NCBI GenBank assembly: GCA_014534415.1
Contig: JACVRM010000023.1
Span: forward strand, 1-20,069
Direction: 5' to 3'
DNA: 20,069 nt
DNA from: Thermoleophilia bacterium
GTDB lineage: Bacteria; Actinomycetota; Thermoleophilia; Gaiellales; Gaiellaceae
Below are positions 1-8,160 of this stretch, in pieces. The position numbers and the translations under genes are program-made. Within the stretch, counting starts at the first letter, position 1, and each line of letters starts with the position of its first letter. Below the pieces are notes generated by a model. It searched no databases, was not told the DNA's origin, and saw only the letters and a program-made list of their open reading frames with translations.

Positions 1-135
1 GAGTGGGGCGTCCGGCGGCTGGGCGAGAAGCTCGAGCTGCGTACGAGGGCAGGGACTCGGAAGCGCGTCGTCGCCGACTTCTTCCCCGCGTACGACCACG
101 ACGGCGGGCTCCTCGTCGCGCTGACGCCGAACTGA
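1..135 (+). CDS. 3' end of an unidentified protein (partial)
   Basis: The window opens inside a reading frame that runs from base 1 to a TGA at 133-135 and encodes the last 44 residues of a protein. Nearly every codon ends in G or C (about 41 of 44), as in the real genes here, which supports coding. The C-terminus is mixed charged and hydrophobic and ends in LLVALTPN. I recognise no domain or motif, so no function is assigned. The gene converges on the nth operon, and a hairpin at 265-287 lies between the two. Confidence 0.55.
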   Translation, partial: EWGVRRLGEKLELRTRAGTRKRVVADFFPAYDHDGGLLVALTPN

Positions 136-264
136 CGTTAGCGGCACTGCCCGACCGCGTTCGAGCCCGGCCGTTCGAGCGCAGGGAGCTTATCGGTCGC
201 GCTACGGCTACTCGCGTCGGCTGACGCGCCCAGAGCGCGCGCGAGGCCCCGTACCCACCACCCA

Positions 265-287
265 CCCCCCACCCAACGGGTGGGGGG
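265..287. terminator. GC-rich perfect hairpin between convergent genes (candidate bidirectional terminator)
   Basis: Ten C-rich bases (265-274) are followed by a 3-nt loop AAC (275-277) and the exact reverse complement (278-287). A further outer pairing, GTACC at 251-255 with GGTAC at 291-295, could extend the structure. The hairpin lies between the end of the + strand gene (135) and the end of nth (307), as expected of a terminator serving both strands. Neither side has a U-tract, so it is not a canonical intrinsic terminator. The rest of 136-306 holds no gene I can support. Confidence 0.5.
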
Positions 288-306
288 AACGGTACACGGA
301 AGGGTG

Positions 307-1017
307 TCACGCAGATGCGCCGGAAGTCGGTCGAATCGCGGGTGTGACGTCCACGCGACTCGCCGGGCAGAGATCGTTGACGATGCAGACGGTGCAGCGG
401 GGGGCGCGGGCGAGGCAGACGCGGCGGCCGTGCCAGATGAGCAGGTGCGGGAAGCGGCCCCATTCGCCGCGCGGCACGAGCCGCTGGAGGTCACGCTCGA
501 TCTTCACCGGGTCGTCGTGGCGCGTCAGCCCGAGCCGCTGCGACAGTCGCCGGACGTGCGTGTCGACCACGATGCCCTGCGCGTCGCCGAGCTCGGCGGC
601 CACCACGTTCGCCGTCTTGCGTGCCACACCGGGCAGCCGCACAAGCTCGGCCACGCGGCGCGGCACCTCGCCGCCGAACTCCTCGATGAGCATGCTCATC
701 GTGCCGCGCAGAGACTTGGCCTTCTGCCGGTAGAAGCCGGTCGCGAAGATGTCGCGCTGCAGCTCCTCGGGCGGCACGGCCAGGTAGTCCTCGGGTCGGC
801 GATACTTCGCGAACAGCCGCTCCGTCACACGGTTCACGTTCACGTCCGTCGTCTGCGCCGACAGCATCACGGCAACGAGCAGCTCGAGCGGCGAGCGCGA
901 CCGGAGCGCGATCCTCGCGTCGGGATGCTCTCGGGCCAGCCGCTCGACGATCAGCCCGATGCGCGCGCGGCGCGGGCCGACCCGCCGACGCGCCTCGTGG
1001 ACGTAGCTACGGGCCAC
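307..1017 (-). CDS. nth: Endonuclease III (DNA glycosylase/AP lyase)
   Basis: This base-excision-repair enzyme removes oxidised pyrimidines and cleaves at the abasic site. The 236-residue product has the family's helix-hairpin-helix (LPGVARKTAN, residues 128-137) with the catalytic lysine at K134. The catalytic aspartate is D152 in VDTHV. The [4Fe-4S] ligands are in the standard C-x6-C-x2-C-x5-C arrangement (C201, C208, C211, C217). The GTG at 1017 is chosen because it overlaps the end of the upstream phosphoesterase gene and gives the usual family length. The open frame continues upstream to 1341, but that extension has the arginine/serine-rich look of an antisense or out-of-frame shadow. 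It is the last gene of the addB-addA-phosphoesterase-nth cluster, so co-transcription with double-strand-break repair genes is likely. Identification is secure; only the exact start is inferred. Confidence 0.95.
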   Translation of the reverse strand: MARSYVHEARRRVGPRRARIGLIVERLAREHPDARIALRSRSPLELLVAVMLSAQTTDVNVNRVTERLFAKYRRPEDYLAVPPEELQRDIFATGFYRQKAKSLRGTMSMLIEEFGGEVPRRVAELVRLPGVARKTANVVAAELGDAQGIVVDTHVRRLSQRLGLTRHDDPVKIERDLQRLVPRGEWGRFPHLLIWHGRRVCLARAPRCTVCIVNDLCPASRVDVTPAIRPTSGASA

Positions 1018-1768
1018 CGGCGAACTCGGGCCGCTCGAGGGCGAGCTGCTCGAAGAACGCCGTCGCTTCCTCGGCCGTCGCCGGCTCGAGCAGCGTCTCG
1101 CGGGCGAACTCGGCGGCGTTGGGATAGCCGCTCGCGCGGTACGCCGCCGCGGCCGTCTCGACGTCGTATTCGGTACGCCGGTGCTCGACGGACGGTCCGA
1201 GCAGCGCCCAGTACGCGCCCGGCCGGCCCTCGTACGGCATACCGACGCTCCCCGCGTTGACGACCGTGCGGCCGTCCACGTCTCGCCGCCACTGCGCATG
1301 CGTGTGGCCGCAGACAACGACGTCGGCGTCCACGCCGTCAAGTGCCGCCGCGAGCCGTTCCTCGGGCGTCGCGCGAGTCAAGATCTCCATGTCCGTGCGG
1401 GGCGAGCCGTGGCAGAACAGCACGGATCCGAGGCCTTCGACATCCAGCACGACGTGCTCGGGCAGCGAGCGCAGAAACTCCAGCCGCTCCGGCCCGAGCT
1501 GCGCCCGGGCGAAGTCGAGCCGCTCGACGGCGGCGGGGTCGTCCAGCGACCAGTCGGGATCGGCCAGCTCGCGGTCGGCGTTGCCCCGCAGGAAGTGTGC
1601 GCGCTCGCCCAGGCCGCGCAGGCGGTCGACCGTCTCGGCCGCGAGCGGCCCGGCCGAGAAATCGCCGCCGAGCACGACCGCGTCGACGGCCTCGCGCTCG
1701 ATCTCCGCCAGGACGGCCTCCAGTGCGTGCAGATTCCCGTGGATGTCGTAGAGGGCGGCGACGCGCAC
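1007..1768 (-). CDS. Calcineurin-like metallophosphoesterase (YfcE/MJ0936-like)
   Basis: A 253-residue single-domain metallophosphoesterase with the two-metal ligand set in order: D8 and H10 (DIHGN), D36 (GGDFSAG), N63 (RGNADRE), H120 (CHGSPR), and H155/H157 (GHTH). NAGSVGMP at residues 171-178 is typical of the YfcE-like subfamily. Such enzymes hydrolyse phosphomonoesters or phosphodiesters; the substrate cannot be read from sequence. It starts with GTG 14 nt after the addA stop and overlaps the start of nth by 11 nt, so it belongs to the repair operon. That makes a nucleotide or DNA-end substrate possible, but this is guilt by association only. A TAGCGT hexamer 6 nt before the GTG may provide an internal leaderless promoter. 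Confidence 0.9.
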   Translation of the reverse strand: MRVAALYDIHGNLHALEAVLAEIEREAVDAVVLGGDFSAGPLAAETVDRLRGLGERAHFLRGNADRELADPDWSLDDPAAVERLDFARAQLGPERLEFLRSLPEHVVLDVEGLGSVLFCHGSPRTDMEILTRATPEERLAAALDGVDADVVVCGHTHAQWRRDVDGRTVVNAGSVGMPYEGRPGAYWALLGPSVEHRRTEYDVETAAAAYRASGYPNAAEFARETLLEPATAEEATAFFEQLALERPEFAGGP

Positions 1769-1774
1769 ACCCGG

Positions 1775-1780
1775 ACGCTA
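1775..1780 (-). promoter_or_regulatory. TANNNT -10-like hexamer before the phosphoesterase gene
   Basis: TAGCGT lies 6 nt before the GTG start at 1768, where no good Shine-Dalgarno is visible. The spacing would put the transcription start on the start codon. There is no recognisable -35, and it sits in the 14-nt gap after addA, so it may simply be chance. Confidence 0.3.
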
Positions 1781-1782
1781 GC

Positions 1783-4700
1783 TCAGGCGGCGACCGCCGC
1801 TCGCGCAGCTGCCGGTGCGATGCGCAGACGCGGGCCGGCGCACACCACATCGAGCACCGGGCAGCCGGCGCAGGCACGCTCGCCGGGAGTCGCGTGGAAC
1901 TCGCCTGCCGCAATCGCGGCAATCGCCTCCGACAGCTCGCGTTCGAGCCGGGGCACGTCGCCGCGCTCGAAAGTCGCGGTTACGACGGCGTCCGGTTGCT
2001 CGAGGAACTGGTAGACGACCTCGACCGCCTGCGCGCCCTCGCGCAGGCACGCCAGCGCGTAGACCAGGCGCTGCAACCGATATTCGGCGGTGACGATCTC
2101 CTCCGGCTCCTCGCCGTCCAACCTGTTCGTCTTGTAGTCGACGACCAGCGCGCGCCCTTCCGCGCGGTGCACGACGTCGAGGTAGCCGTGCAGCAGGACG
2201 CCGTCGTGCTCGAACGTGAAGTGGCATTCCGGCCGAGCGCCGCGCAGCTTGGCGACCCGGGCGGCGAGCGGCGAGTCGCAGTACGCCTGGACGAAGCCGC
2301 GGATCGCCTCGATATTCTCGGCCGTTGAGGCCGGATAATCTGCGATCACGCGCTGTTCGAGGTCGTCCGGCACGCGGGGCGCCGCAAGGTCGAGCCGCTC
2401 GAGGAGACGGTGCACCGCGCTCCCGACGTCTGCGGCACCCAAGCCCCGCTCTCCGGGCAGGTCGCCGCCGGCGTCCGCAGGACGCATCCCGGCCACCCGC
2501 TCGGCGTAGTACCGGTACGAGCACCGCTCGAACGTCGCGAGCGCCGTGAAGGACAGTTTCCGTACCGGGTGGAGCGGCGGCTCCGGGACGACGACGAGCG
2601 GCGGCAGCTCCGGCGCCAGCGGGAGCGACGACCGCCCGTCCGCGGCAAAGAGTTCGAGCTGGTCGTCCGCAGCCGCCGGCTCGGGCTCGGCGGGCGCGTG
2701 CCCCACGCCACGGTCGACGCGGACGAGCAGCCGCGCGCCGTCGCGCTCGAGCTCGACGGGCGCGTCGACCGCCTCCGTGAGCTCATCCGCGGCGCCGAGC
2801 CGGCCGAGCACCCACCCCATCGGGGTGGCGTCGTCCGCGCGCGCGAAGTCGACCGACCCGGACACGATGAGCCGATCGACGGCGCGCGTCATCGCGACGT
2901 AGTACAGGCGCAGGCGCTCGGCGCGCTCCTCCGCCTCACGGAGCGCGCGCACCTCCTCGTACGCGAACGCCGCCCTGCGTTCGCTCGTCGCCGGATCGAC
3001 GATCCGGAACCCGAAGCGGCCGTCCGACAGGCACAGGATCTCGTCCGGTGACGGCGAAGCGCGATCGCGCCCGGCGTCGGCGACGACCACGACTTTGAAC
3101 TCGAGGCCCTTGGCGGCGTGGATCGTGAGCAGCCGGATCGCGTCGGCGCCCTCTTCTTCCGCGACTGCTTCGAGCTCCTTTGCGCCGACCGCGTCCTGTG
3201 CTCGCACGAACGAGACGAAGCCGGCGATGTCGCGCCCGCGCAACTCCTCGTAGGAGCGTGCCAGGCGCGCGAGCTTGCGGAGGTTCGCGTAGCGACGCCG
3301 CCCGTCCCACTGCGCGAGCACGGCGAGGTCGTAGTCGTGCTCCGTGACGATCGACTCGCAGACGCGCTCGAGCGGCACGCGGTCAGCAGCCGCAGCGAGC
3401 CGGTCGTAGCGCTGCTTGAAGGCGGCCAGCAGCCGCGCGTCGCGCTCGTCGAGCTCCGGAACCCCCCTTTCGACCCCGACGTACAGCGGCCGCTTGGGCG
3501 CGGCGCGCCGCAGCAGGACGAGGGCGTCGTTGGAGAGCCCGACGAACGGCGAGGCGAGCACGGTGACGAGCGCCTGGTCGTCGTAGCGGTTCTGGATGAG
3601 ACGCAGGTAGGCGAGCAGGTCGACGACCTGCTGCTGACCGAAGTAGTTGCGACCGGTCGCTCGATACGTCGGCAGGCCGAGCGCGCGCAGCTCCTGTTCG
3701 TACCACTCCGCATCCGTGCCCGCCGCGAAGAGGAAGACGATCTCGCCAGGCCGCGCGTCACCCGCGTCGACGAGCTCCTTGACGCGCCGCGCGACCGCGC
3801 GCGCCTCGCCGCGCCGCCAGTGAACCGCGTTCTCGGCATAGGCGGCCTTATCGGTCACCAGCAGCTCGACCGGGTGCCCGAAGACGGGATCCGGGAAGTC
3901 GCCCGACGCGGCGAGCGGCTGGAACTCGCCGCCGAAGTCGTCGCGAAACAGGTAGTTGACCACCGCGAGTACCTCAGGGCGCGAGCGGTAGTTGCGAGAG
4001 AGCGCCAGGCCGCCTCCCTCCTGCGAACGGCGGTCACGGAAGACCTGCACGTCGGCGTGGCGGAAACCGTAGATCGACTGGAACTCGTCGCCGACGAAGA
4101 AGACGTCGCGCTCGCCCGGCCCGCCGGCGATCAGGTCGATGAGGTCGCACTGGAGGCGATTCGTGTCCTGAAACTCGTCGACGAAGACGTGGCGGAAGCG
4201 CAGCTGCTCGCGCTCGCGGATCGCGCCGTGCTCGCGAAGCAGGTCGCGCGCGGCCAGCTGGAGATCCTCGAAGTCGAGAGCCGACGCACGCTGCTTCGCC
4301 GCCGTGTAGTCGCCGGCGAAGCGGTCGAGCAAGAGCTGAAGCAGATCGCGGTCGCGCGTCGCCACCTCGTCCAGCGCAGCCTGCTCGACAGCCTTGCGCG
4401 CTTCCTCGTACGCGGCTGCGCGGTCGCCGCGCGCGCGGTGCGCCGAGAGATCGAGGAGCTGCTCGGCGCCAGGCTCGCGTGCGAGGATCTCGGCCATCCG
4501 CGCCGCGTTCGAGCGCTGGAGCTCCGTCGTGCCGTCCACGGCGAGGGAGGCGGCCGCTTCCCGAAGGGCCGCGATCCGCTCGGCGAGCGGGGCGCGCTCG
4601 CCGAGCTCGAGTACGAGCGGCCGCCCGGCCGATCGCAACGTCTCGTAGATCCCGGTCAGCATGCGCCGCAACCCGTCCGTTCCGTACGTCGCGAGCAGAC

Positions 4701-5136
4701 CGAGCCGTGCCGGGTCGTCCTCGGCGCAGAAGCCCGCCAGCGCCGTATCGAACGCCTCGCCGCGCAACACCGCCGCCTGCGGCTCGTCGAGCTCGCGAAA
4801 GCGCGGGTCGAGGCCGGCCGCGAAGGGGTGCGCCTTGAGCAGCCGGTTGCAGAAACCGTGGATGGTCGAGATCCACGCGCCGTCGAGCGCGCGGGCGAGG
4901 TCGCGCCGGTCGCGAGCGCGCAGCTCCGAACGAATGCGCGCTCGCAGCTCGCCCGCCGCCCGCTTCGTGTACGTGATGACGAGAATCGACTCGATGTCGG
5001 AGCCCTCGTCGCAGACCGCGCGCATGAAGCGCTCGACGAGCACGGCCGTCTTCCCGGTGCCGGCGCCCGCGGACACGAACACCCTGCCGCGTGCCTCGAC
5101 GGCGGCCCGCTGCTCGGGGTTCGGCGTCGAGGTCAC
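1783..5136 (-). CDS. addA: AddA-like UvrD-family helicase fused to RecB-type nuclease
   Basis: Motor and nuclease subunit of a double-strand-break resection complex that makes 3' ssDNA for RecA. About 1117 residues from the GTG at 5136. SF1A helicase motifs are complete: Walker A (AGAGTGKT, 23-30), Walker B (VDEFQDTN, 319-326), motif III (GDEFQSIYGFRHAD, 349-362), motif IV (LSRNYRSRP), motif V (TIHAAKGLEF) and motif VI (YYVAMTRA). The C-terminal PD-(D/E)XK nuclease shows D987 and D1000-Y-K1002. Four cysteines flank it (C872, then C1089-x2-C1092-x6-C1099), the pattern of Fe-S nucleases in AddB and AdnA/AdnB; Bacillus AddA lacks it. The GTG at 5136 gives a 4-nt GTGA overlap with addB and the usual start just before NPEQ; an in-frame ATG at 5184 is less likely. 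Translational coupling with addB is expected. Confidence 0.93.
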   Translation of the reverse strand: MTSTPNPEQRAAVEARGRVFVSAGAGTGKTAVLVERFMRAVCDEGSDIESILVITYTKRAAGELRARIRSELRARDRRDLARALDGAWISTIHGFCNRLLKAHPFAAGLDPRFRELDEPQAAVLRGEAFDTALAGFCAEDDPARLGLLATYGTDGLRRMLTGIYETLRSAGRPLVLELGERAPLAERIAALREAAASLAVDGTTELQRSNAARMAEILAREPGAEQLLDLSAHRARGDRAAAYEEARKAVEQAALDEVATRDRDLLQLLLDRFAGDYTAAKQRASALDFEDLQLAARDLLREHGAIREREQLRFRHVFVDEFQDTNRLQCDLIDLIAGGPGERDVFFVGDEFQSIYGFRHADVQVFRDRRSQEGGGLALSRNYRSRPEVLAVVNYLFRDDFGGEFQPLAASGDFPDPVFGHPVELLVTDKAAYAENAVHWRRGEARAVARRVKELVDAGDARPGEIVFLFAAGTDAEWYEQELRALGLPTYRATGRNYFGQQQVVDLLAYLRLIQNRYDDQALVTVLASPFVGLSNDALVLLRRAAPKRPLYVGVERGVPELDERDARLLAAFKQRYDRLAAAADRVPLERVCESIVTEHDYDLAVLAQWDGRRRYANLRKLARLARSYEELRGRDIAGFVSFVRAQDAVGAKELEAVAEEEGADAIRLLTIHAAKGLEFKVVVVADAGRDRASPSPDEILCLSDGRFGFRIVDPATSERRAAFAYEEVRALREAEERAERLRLYYVAMTRAVDRLIVSGSVDFARADDATPMGWVLGRLGAADELTEAVDAPVELERDGARLLVRVDRGVGHAPAEPEPAAADDQLELFAADGRSSLPLAPELPPLVVVPEPPLHPVRKLSFTALATFERCSYRYYAERVAGMRPADAGGDLPGERGLGAADVGSAVHRLLERLDLAAPRVPDDLEQRVIADYPASTAENIEAIRGFVQAYCDSPLAARVAKLRGARPECHFTFEHDGVLLHGYLDVVHRAEGRALVVDYKTNRLDGEEPEEIVTAEYRLQRLVYALACLREGAQAVEVVYQFLEQPDAVVTATFERGDVPRLERELSEAIAAIAAGEFHATPGERACAGCPVLDVVCAGPRLRIAPAAARAAVAA

Positions 5137-8051
5137 GCGCGGCTGACCCGGCACATCGACCAGAGGTCGCACCACGACGGGCACTCTCCGCCGCGAGGGT
5201 CGTGGCGGACGTCGCCCGCCCTGATCCGCTCGGCGAGCGCGCGCGCCGTCCCGCGCGCCGTTTCGGCTTGCCGCCAGAACGCCTCGTCGTCGAGGTAGTC
5301 GCCGGGCGTGAAGCCGGGTAGGTCGTCACGCGCGTCGGCGCGGAGCAACCCACGCGGCTTGCGGTCACCCGCGAGCGGCCGGTAGAGGCCGCCGAGCGGC
5401 TCGACGCCCACGAGGTCGCGCAACACGAGCATGTAGAGCGGGACCTGGAGGCGGAGCTCGCGCTCGATCTCGCGCGCGGAGTGGGCGCTCTTGCCCGCCT
5501 TGTAGTCCTGGACGATGCCGCGCGCCGAGAACGGGTCGACGTCGATCCGGTCGATCTTGCCCGCGAGCGAGACGCCGTCCCCGAGCTCCAGGCCGCGCTG
5601 GAGCTCCGGTGCCGAGCGCTCGCCGCCGAACGCCACCTCGAACTGGCGCGGCACGAGCGCGACGGGGCTCGCCGCCTCGTCGCGGACGAACGCCTCGAGG
5701 TCGCGCCGGAGGCCGCCGTGTAGCTCCCGCCTCTCGAGCTCGGTCATCTCCATGCGCACGCCTGCGACGGCCTCGTCCAGGCAGCGGCGCATGAACCGGA
5801 CGGCGTCGTCCACGTTCGCCTCGTCGACGCGCTCGGCACCGAGTTCCTTGGGCAGACCCGAGGAGAACTTGTGCAGCGCCGAGTGCGCGACCGAGCCGCG
5901 GAGCTTCGCGTCGACCTCGGCGTCGATCGTCTTTGGGTCGATCACCCGGTCGACCAGCCACGCGGACGAGCAGTCGGCGAAGCGCTCGAGCTCCGTGACG
6001 TTGAACGTCGCGCGCTCGCGGAGCCCGCGGAGCACGAGCGGGTGGCGAAGCCGCGTCGGCCGGTCGAACGCCGCGCGCGCGCGGCGGAGTCGGCGCGCCC
6101 AGCCATTCGCCTCAGCGAGCGCGCCGGCGAGGTCGCCCGTCTCCGGAGCGGCCGCCAGCGACGCGAGCGCGCGCAGCCGCTCACGTTCCGTGGGCGCCGT
6201 CTCGAGCGACCACGTCAAGGCGGACAGTGGCCGGCGGCGCGTCCAGCGCACGACGTCATCCGCGTCGAAAAGGCCCGTGACCTCCTCCCAGAAGGGGCTC
6301 GGCTCGCGAGGGACGCCGTCGTCGCTGGCAGCCTCGCGCACGAGGTAGAGGCGGCGCGTAGCTCTCGTGCACGCCGTGTAGAAGAGATAGCGGTCGCGGC
6401 TCAGCTGATCGGGTCGCTGGAGATGCCCCCCGAGCCGCCCGCGGGCCTCGTCGTCGAGGAACGGCGAGGCGGGCGCCCGCCTCGGCAGGCTGCCCTCATC
6501 GAGGCCGACGACGAAGACGGCCTCGAAGCGGCGCGTCCGCGCGCGTAGAAAATCGACGACGGCCACGCGGCCCCGCTCGCCGGCGACGCGCGGAGGGACC
6601 GTTGCCCGTTCGAGCGCCGCCGCTACGTCTTCTCGTCCGACCGTACCCTCGAGCCGCTCCCAGCCGTCGAGCTCGTCGAGCAGCCGAGTGCACGTCTCGT
6701 AGGCGCGCAGATCGCCTCGGGACGCCTCGCCGACAGGCGGCCGCTCGACGCCGTGCGCCGCGCGCAGCAGCGCAGCCGCGGCGTCGCGGAGCGCCTCGAG
6801 CGGCGAGCGCTCCTCGCGCAGTGCATCCAGAACGGGCAGCCTGCCGCCGCGCAGTGCCTCGGTTTCCGCTTCGACCCGCTCGGGCGATTCCACCCCGCGC
6901 CCGCGCAGCCGGCCCTCGACGTAGTCCGCGCTCGGGCGTGCCACGCCCGAGTACGGCGAGCGCAGGAACGCGAAGAGGTCCTGACGCCCACCGCCGAGCC
7001 ACGCGAAGCGGAGCAGCGCGAGCAGCGCCTGTCCGTAAGCGGTCTGCCCGAGGCGGAGCGGCGCGTCGATCACGTGCGGAATGCCGAGCGACGCGAACAC
7101 CGTCTCGAGCGGCGCGCGCCAGCGGTCGAGCGACGGGCACACGACGCCGATCTGCTCGGGCGCCGTGCCGCCCCGAACAAGCTGGAGGATCTCTTCCCCG
7201 ACGAGCTCTAGCGCGCCGCGCGATCCTGCGCCCTCGAAGAAGCGGACGGCTCCCTCGATCGACGGCGGCGGCGGGGGTGCGTCCGCGAACAGTGCTCGCT
7301 CCACGTGCGCGATCGCCGGGTGCGCGACGTCCGCGAAGGCGGCAGGCAGCTCGTCTGTCCGTCCGGCTGCGAGGCCCGCCAGCTCCTCGGCCGTCGCGCG
7401 CAGCGCCGCGAACGCCGGCCGGCCGGGCTCGTAGGGGAGCGAGACGACCACGTCGGTTCGGCCGGCCAGGGAGCGCAAGAGCTTCCACTCGGCGGCCGTC
7501 AGGTCCTCGAACCCGTATGCGAAGAGGGGCTCGCCGTGCCACGCTTCGAGATCCTCGCCGAGACGCTCGACCGCGTGGGCGCGCAACAGGTCGCGGTCCC
7601 AGAGGCGGAGCCGGTCGAGCTCCGCGCGGTAGGCGCCGTACAACTCCTGCAGGTCGCCGCCCACCTCGCGCGGCGAGACGAGCCCCGCCTCGAGTTCGCG
7701 AATCGCCTCGCGCAACGCATCCACGAAGCCGGCGGAGCGGGCCGACTGCGCGAGCCCGTTCAGCCGCGACTCGGACACGATCCGCCGGAGCAGGAGGATC
7801 TGCTGCGTCTCGCCTACGACCGGGCGCGGGCTGCCGCGGCGCGCGATCCGCTCGAAGAGGTCCTCGAAGGTGCCGATCTGGCCGCCGAGGACGCCGCCGG
7901 CTCGGCGTACGAGTTCGCGCTCGACGCGTTCGACGTCCGACCGGTTCGGCACGATGAGAAACGGGTCGCGGTCCAGCGCGGCCAGATAGCGCTCGAGCAG
8001 GAGCGCGACCTTGCCGGCGTTCGCCGGCCCCGCGACCAGCGAGAGGGCCAT
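5133..8051 (-). CDS. addB: AddB-like subunit with Fe-S PD-(D/E)XK nuclease domain
   Basis: Partner of the downstream AddA-like protein. The product is 972 residues, shorter than Bacillus AddB (about 1166). The N-terminus has a P-loop (GPANAGKV, 8-15) in which the usual Thr/Ser after Lys is Val, so ATP binding may be weak. The middle has family-typical stretches such as VVGLDEGSLPRR and FYTACTRATRRLYLV, but no full set of active helicase motifs. The C-terminal nuclease has D834 (GKIDRID), D849-Y-K851, and four cysteines C694, C957, C961 and C967 (the last three as C-x3-C-x5-C), the AddB-type [4Fe-4S] arrangement. The ATG at 8051 has no SD; a TACGAT hexamer 6 nt upstream suggests a leaderless transcript. 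It is the first gene of the addB-addA-phosphoesterase-nth cluster. Whether the complex should be called AddAB or AdnAB-like is open. Confidence 0.9.
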   Translation of the reverse strand: MALSLVAGPANAGKVALLLERYLAALDRDPFLIVPNRSDVERVERELVRRAGGVLGGQIGTFEDLFERIARRGSPRPVVGETQQILLLRRIVSESRLNGLAQSARSAGFVDALREAIRELEAGLVSPREVGGDLQELYGAYRAELDRLRLWDRDLLRAHAVERLGEDLEAWHGEPLFAYGFEDLTAAEWKLLRSLAGRTDVVVSLPYEPGRPAFAALRATAEELAGLAAGRTDELPAAFADVAHPAIAHVERALFADAPPPPPSIEGAVRFFEGAGSRGALELVGEEILQLVRGGTAPEQIGVVCPSLDRWRAPLETVFASLGIPHVIDAPLRLGQTAYGQALLALLRFAWLGGGRQDLFAFLRSPYSGVARPSADYVEGRLRGRGVESPERVEAETEALRGGRLPVLDALREERSPLEALRDAAAALLRAAHGVERPPVGEASRGDLRAYETCTRLLDELDGWERLEGTVGREDVAAALERATVPPRVAGERGRVAVVDFLRARTRRFEAVFVVGLDEGSLPRRAPASPFLDDEARGRLGGHLQRPDQLSRDRYLFYTACTRATRRLYLVREAASDDGVPREPSPFWEEVTGLFDADDVVRWTRRRPLSALTWSLETAPTERERLRALASLAAAPETGDLAGALAEANGWARRLRRARAAFDRPTRLRHPLVLRGLRERATFNVTELERFADCSSAWLVDRVIDPKTIDAEVDAKLRGSVAHSALHKFSSGLPKELGAERVDEANVDDAVRFMRRCLDEAVAGVRMEMTELERRELHGGLRRDLEAFVRDEAASPVALVPRQFEVAFGGERSAPELQRGLELGDGVSLAGKIDRIDVDPFSARGIVQDYKAGKSAHSAREIERELRLQVPLYMLVLRDLVGVEPLGGLYRPLAGDRKPRGLLRADARDDLPGFTPGDYLDDEAFWRQAETARGTARALAERIRAGDVRHDPRGGECPSWCDLWSMCRVSRA

Positions 8052-8057
8052 CGGCCC

Positions 8058-8063
8058 ATCGTA
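8058..8063 (-). promoter_or_regulatory. -10-like TACGAT upstream of addB (candidate leaderless promoter)
   Basis: TACGAT is followed by 6 nt and then the addB ATG, so transcription could start at or next to the A of ATG. No SD is present. Reading the minus strand upstream, GTCAG (8078-8074) lies in a nonamer placed exactly 8 nt before TACGAT. This is reminiscent of the RecA-independent DNA-damage promoter (TTGTCRGTG-N8-TANNNT, PafBC type), but only 5 of 9 bases match. Confidence 0.4.
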
Positions 8064-8070
8064 GTGTTGG

Positions 8071-8100
8071 CGTCTGACGGCATTCTCGACGCGTCAGACG
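8071..8100. repeat. Perfect 9-bp inverted repeat upstream of addB
   Basis: CGTCTGACG at 8071-8079 and its exact reverse complement CGTCAGACG at 8092-8100 are separated by 12 nt. The centre lies about 35 nt upstream of the addB start, around where the -35 of the TACGAT promoter would sit. It could be an operator for a dimeric regulator of the repair operon, or an RNA hairpin if transcription reads through from the small upstream gene. It lacks the T-tract of an intrinsic terminator. Confidence 0.5.
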
Positions 8101-8121
8101 TCGAATCGCCCAAAGAGCGGG

Positions 8122-8144
8122 AAAAGCATGCGCCCGGCCGGCGC
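8122..8144 (-). terminator. Weak candidate intrinsic terminator of the small CxxC gene
   Basis: On the minus strand, GCGCC and GGCGC (8144-8140 and 8134-8130) can pair around a 5-nt GC-rich loop, followed after a few bases by TTTT (8125-8122). It lies 17 nt beyond the TAA of the small gene. The stem is short, so support is modest. Confidence 0.35.
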
Positions 8145-8160
8145 GCGTTGATTGGGGCGG

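Noticed and set aside
5137..5184. Upstream ATG extension of addA
   Set aside because: The extra 16 residues lie inside addB and precede the usual family start (NPEQ); the GTGA overlap start at 5136 fits better.
3118..5298. A 726-residue open frame on the plus strand opposite addA
   Set aside because: It is antisense to a gene with complete helicase and nuclease motifs, and its product resembles no protein family.
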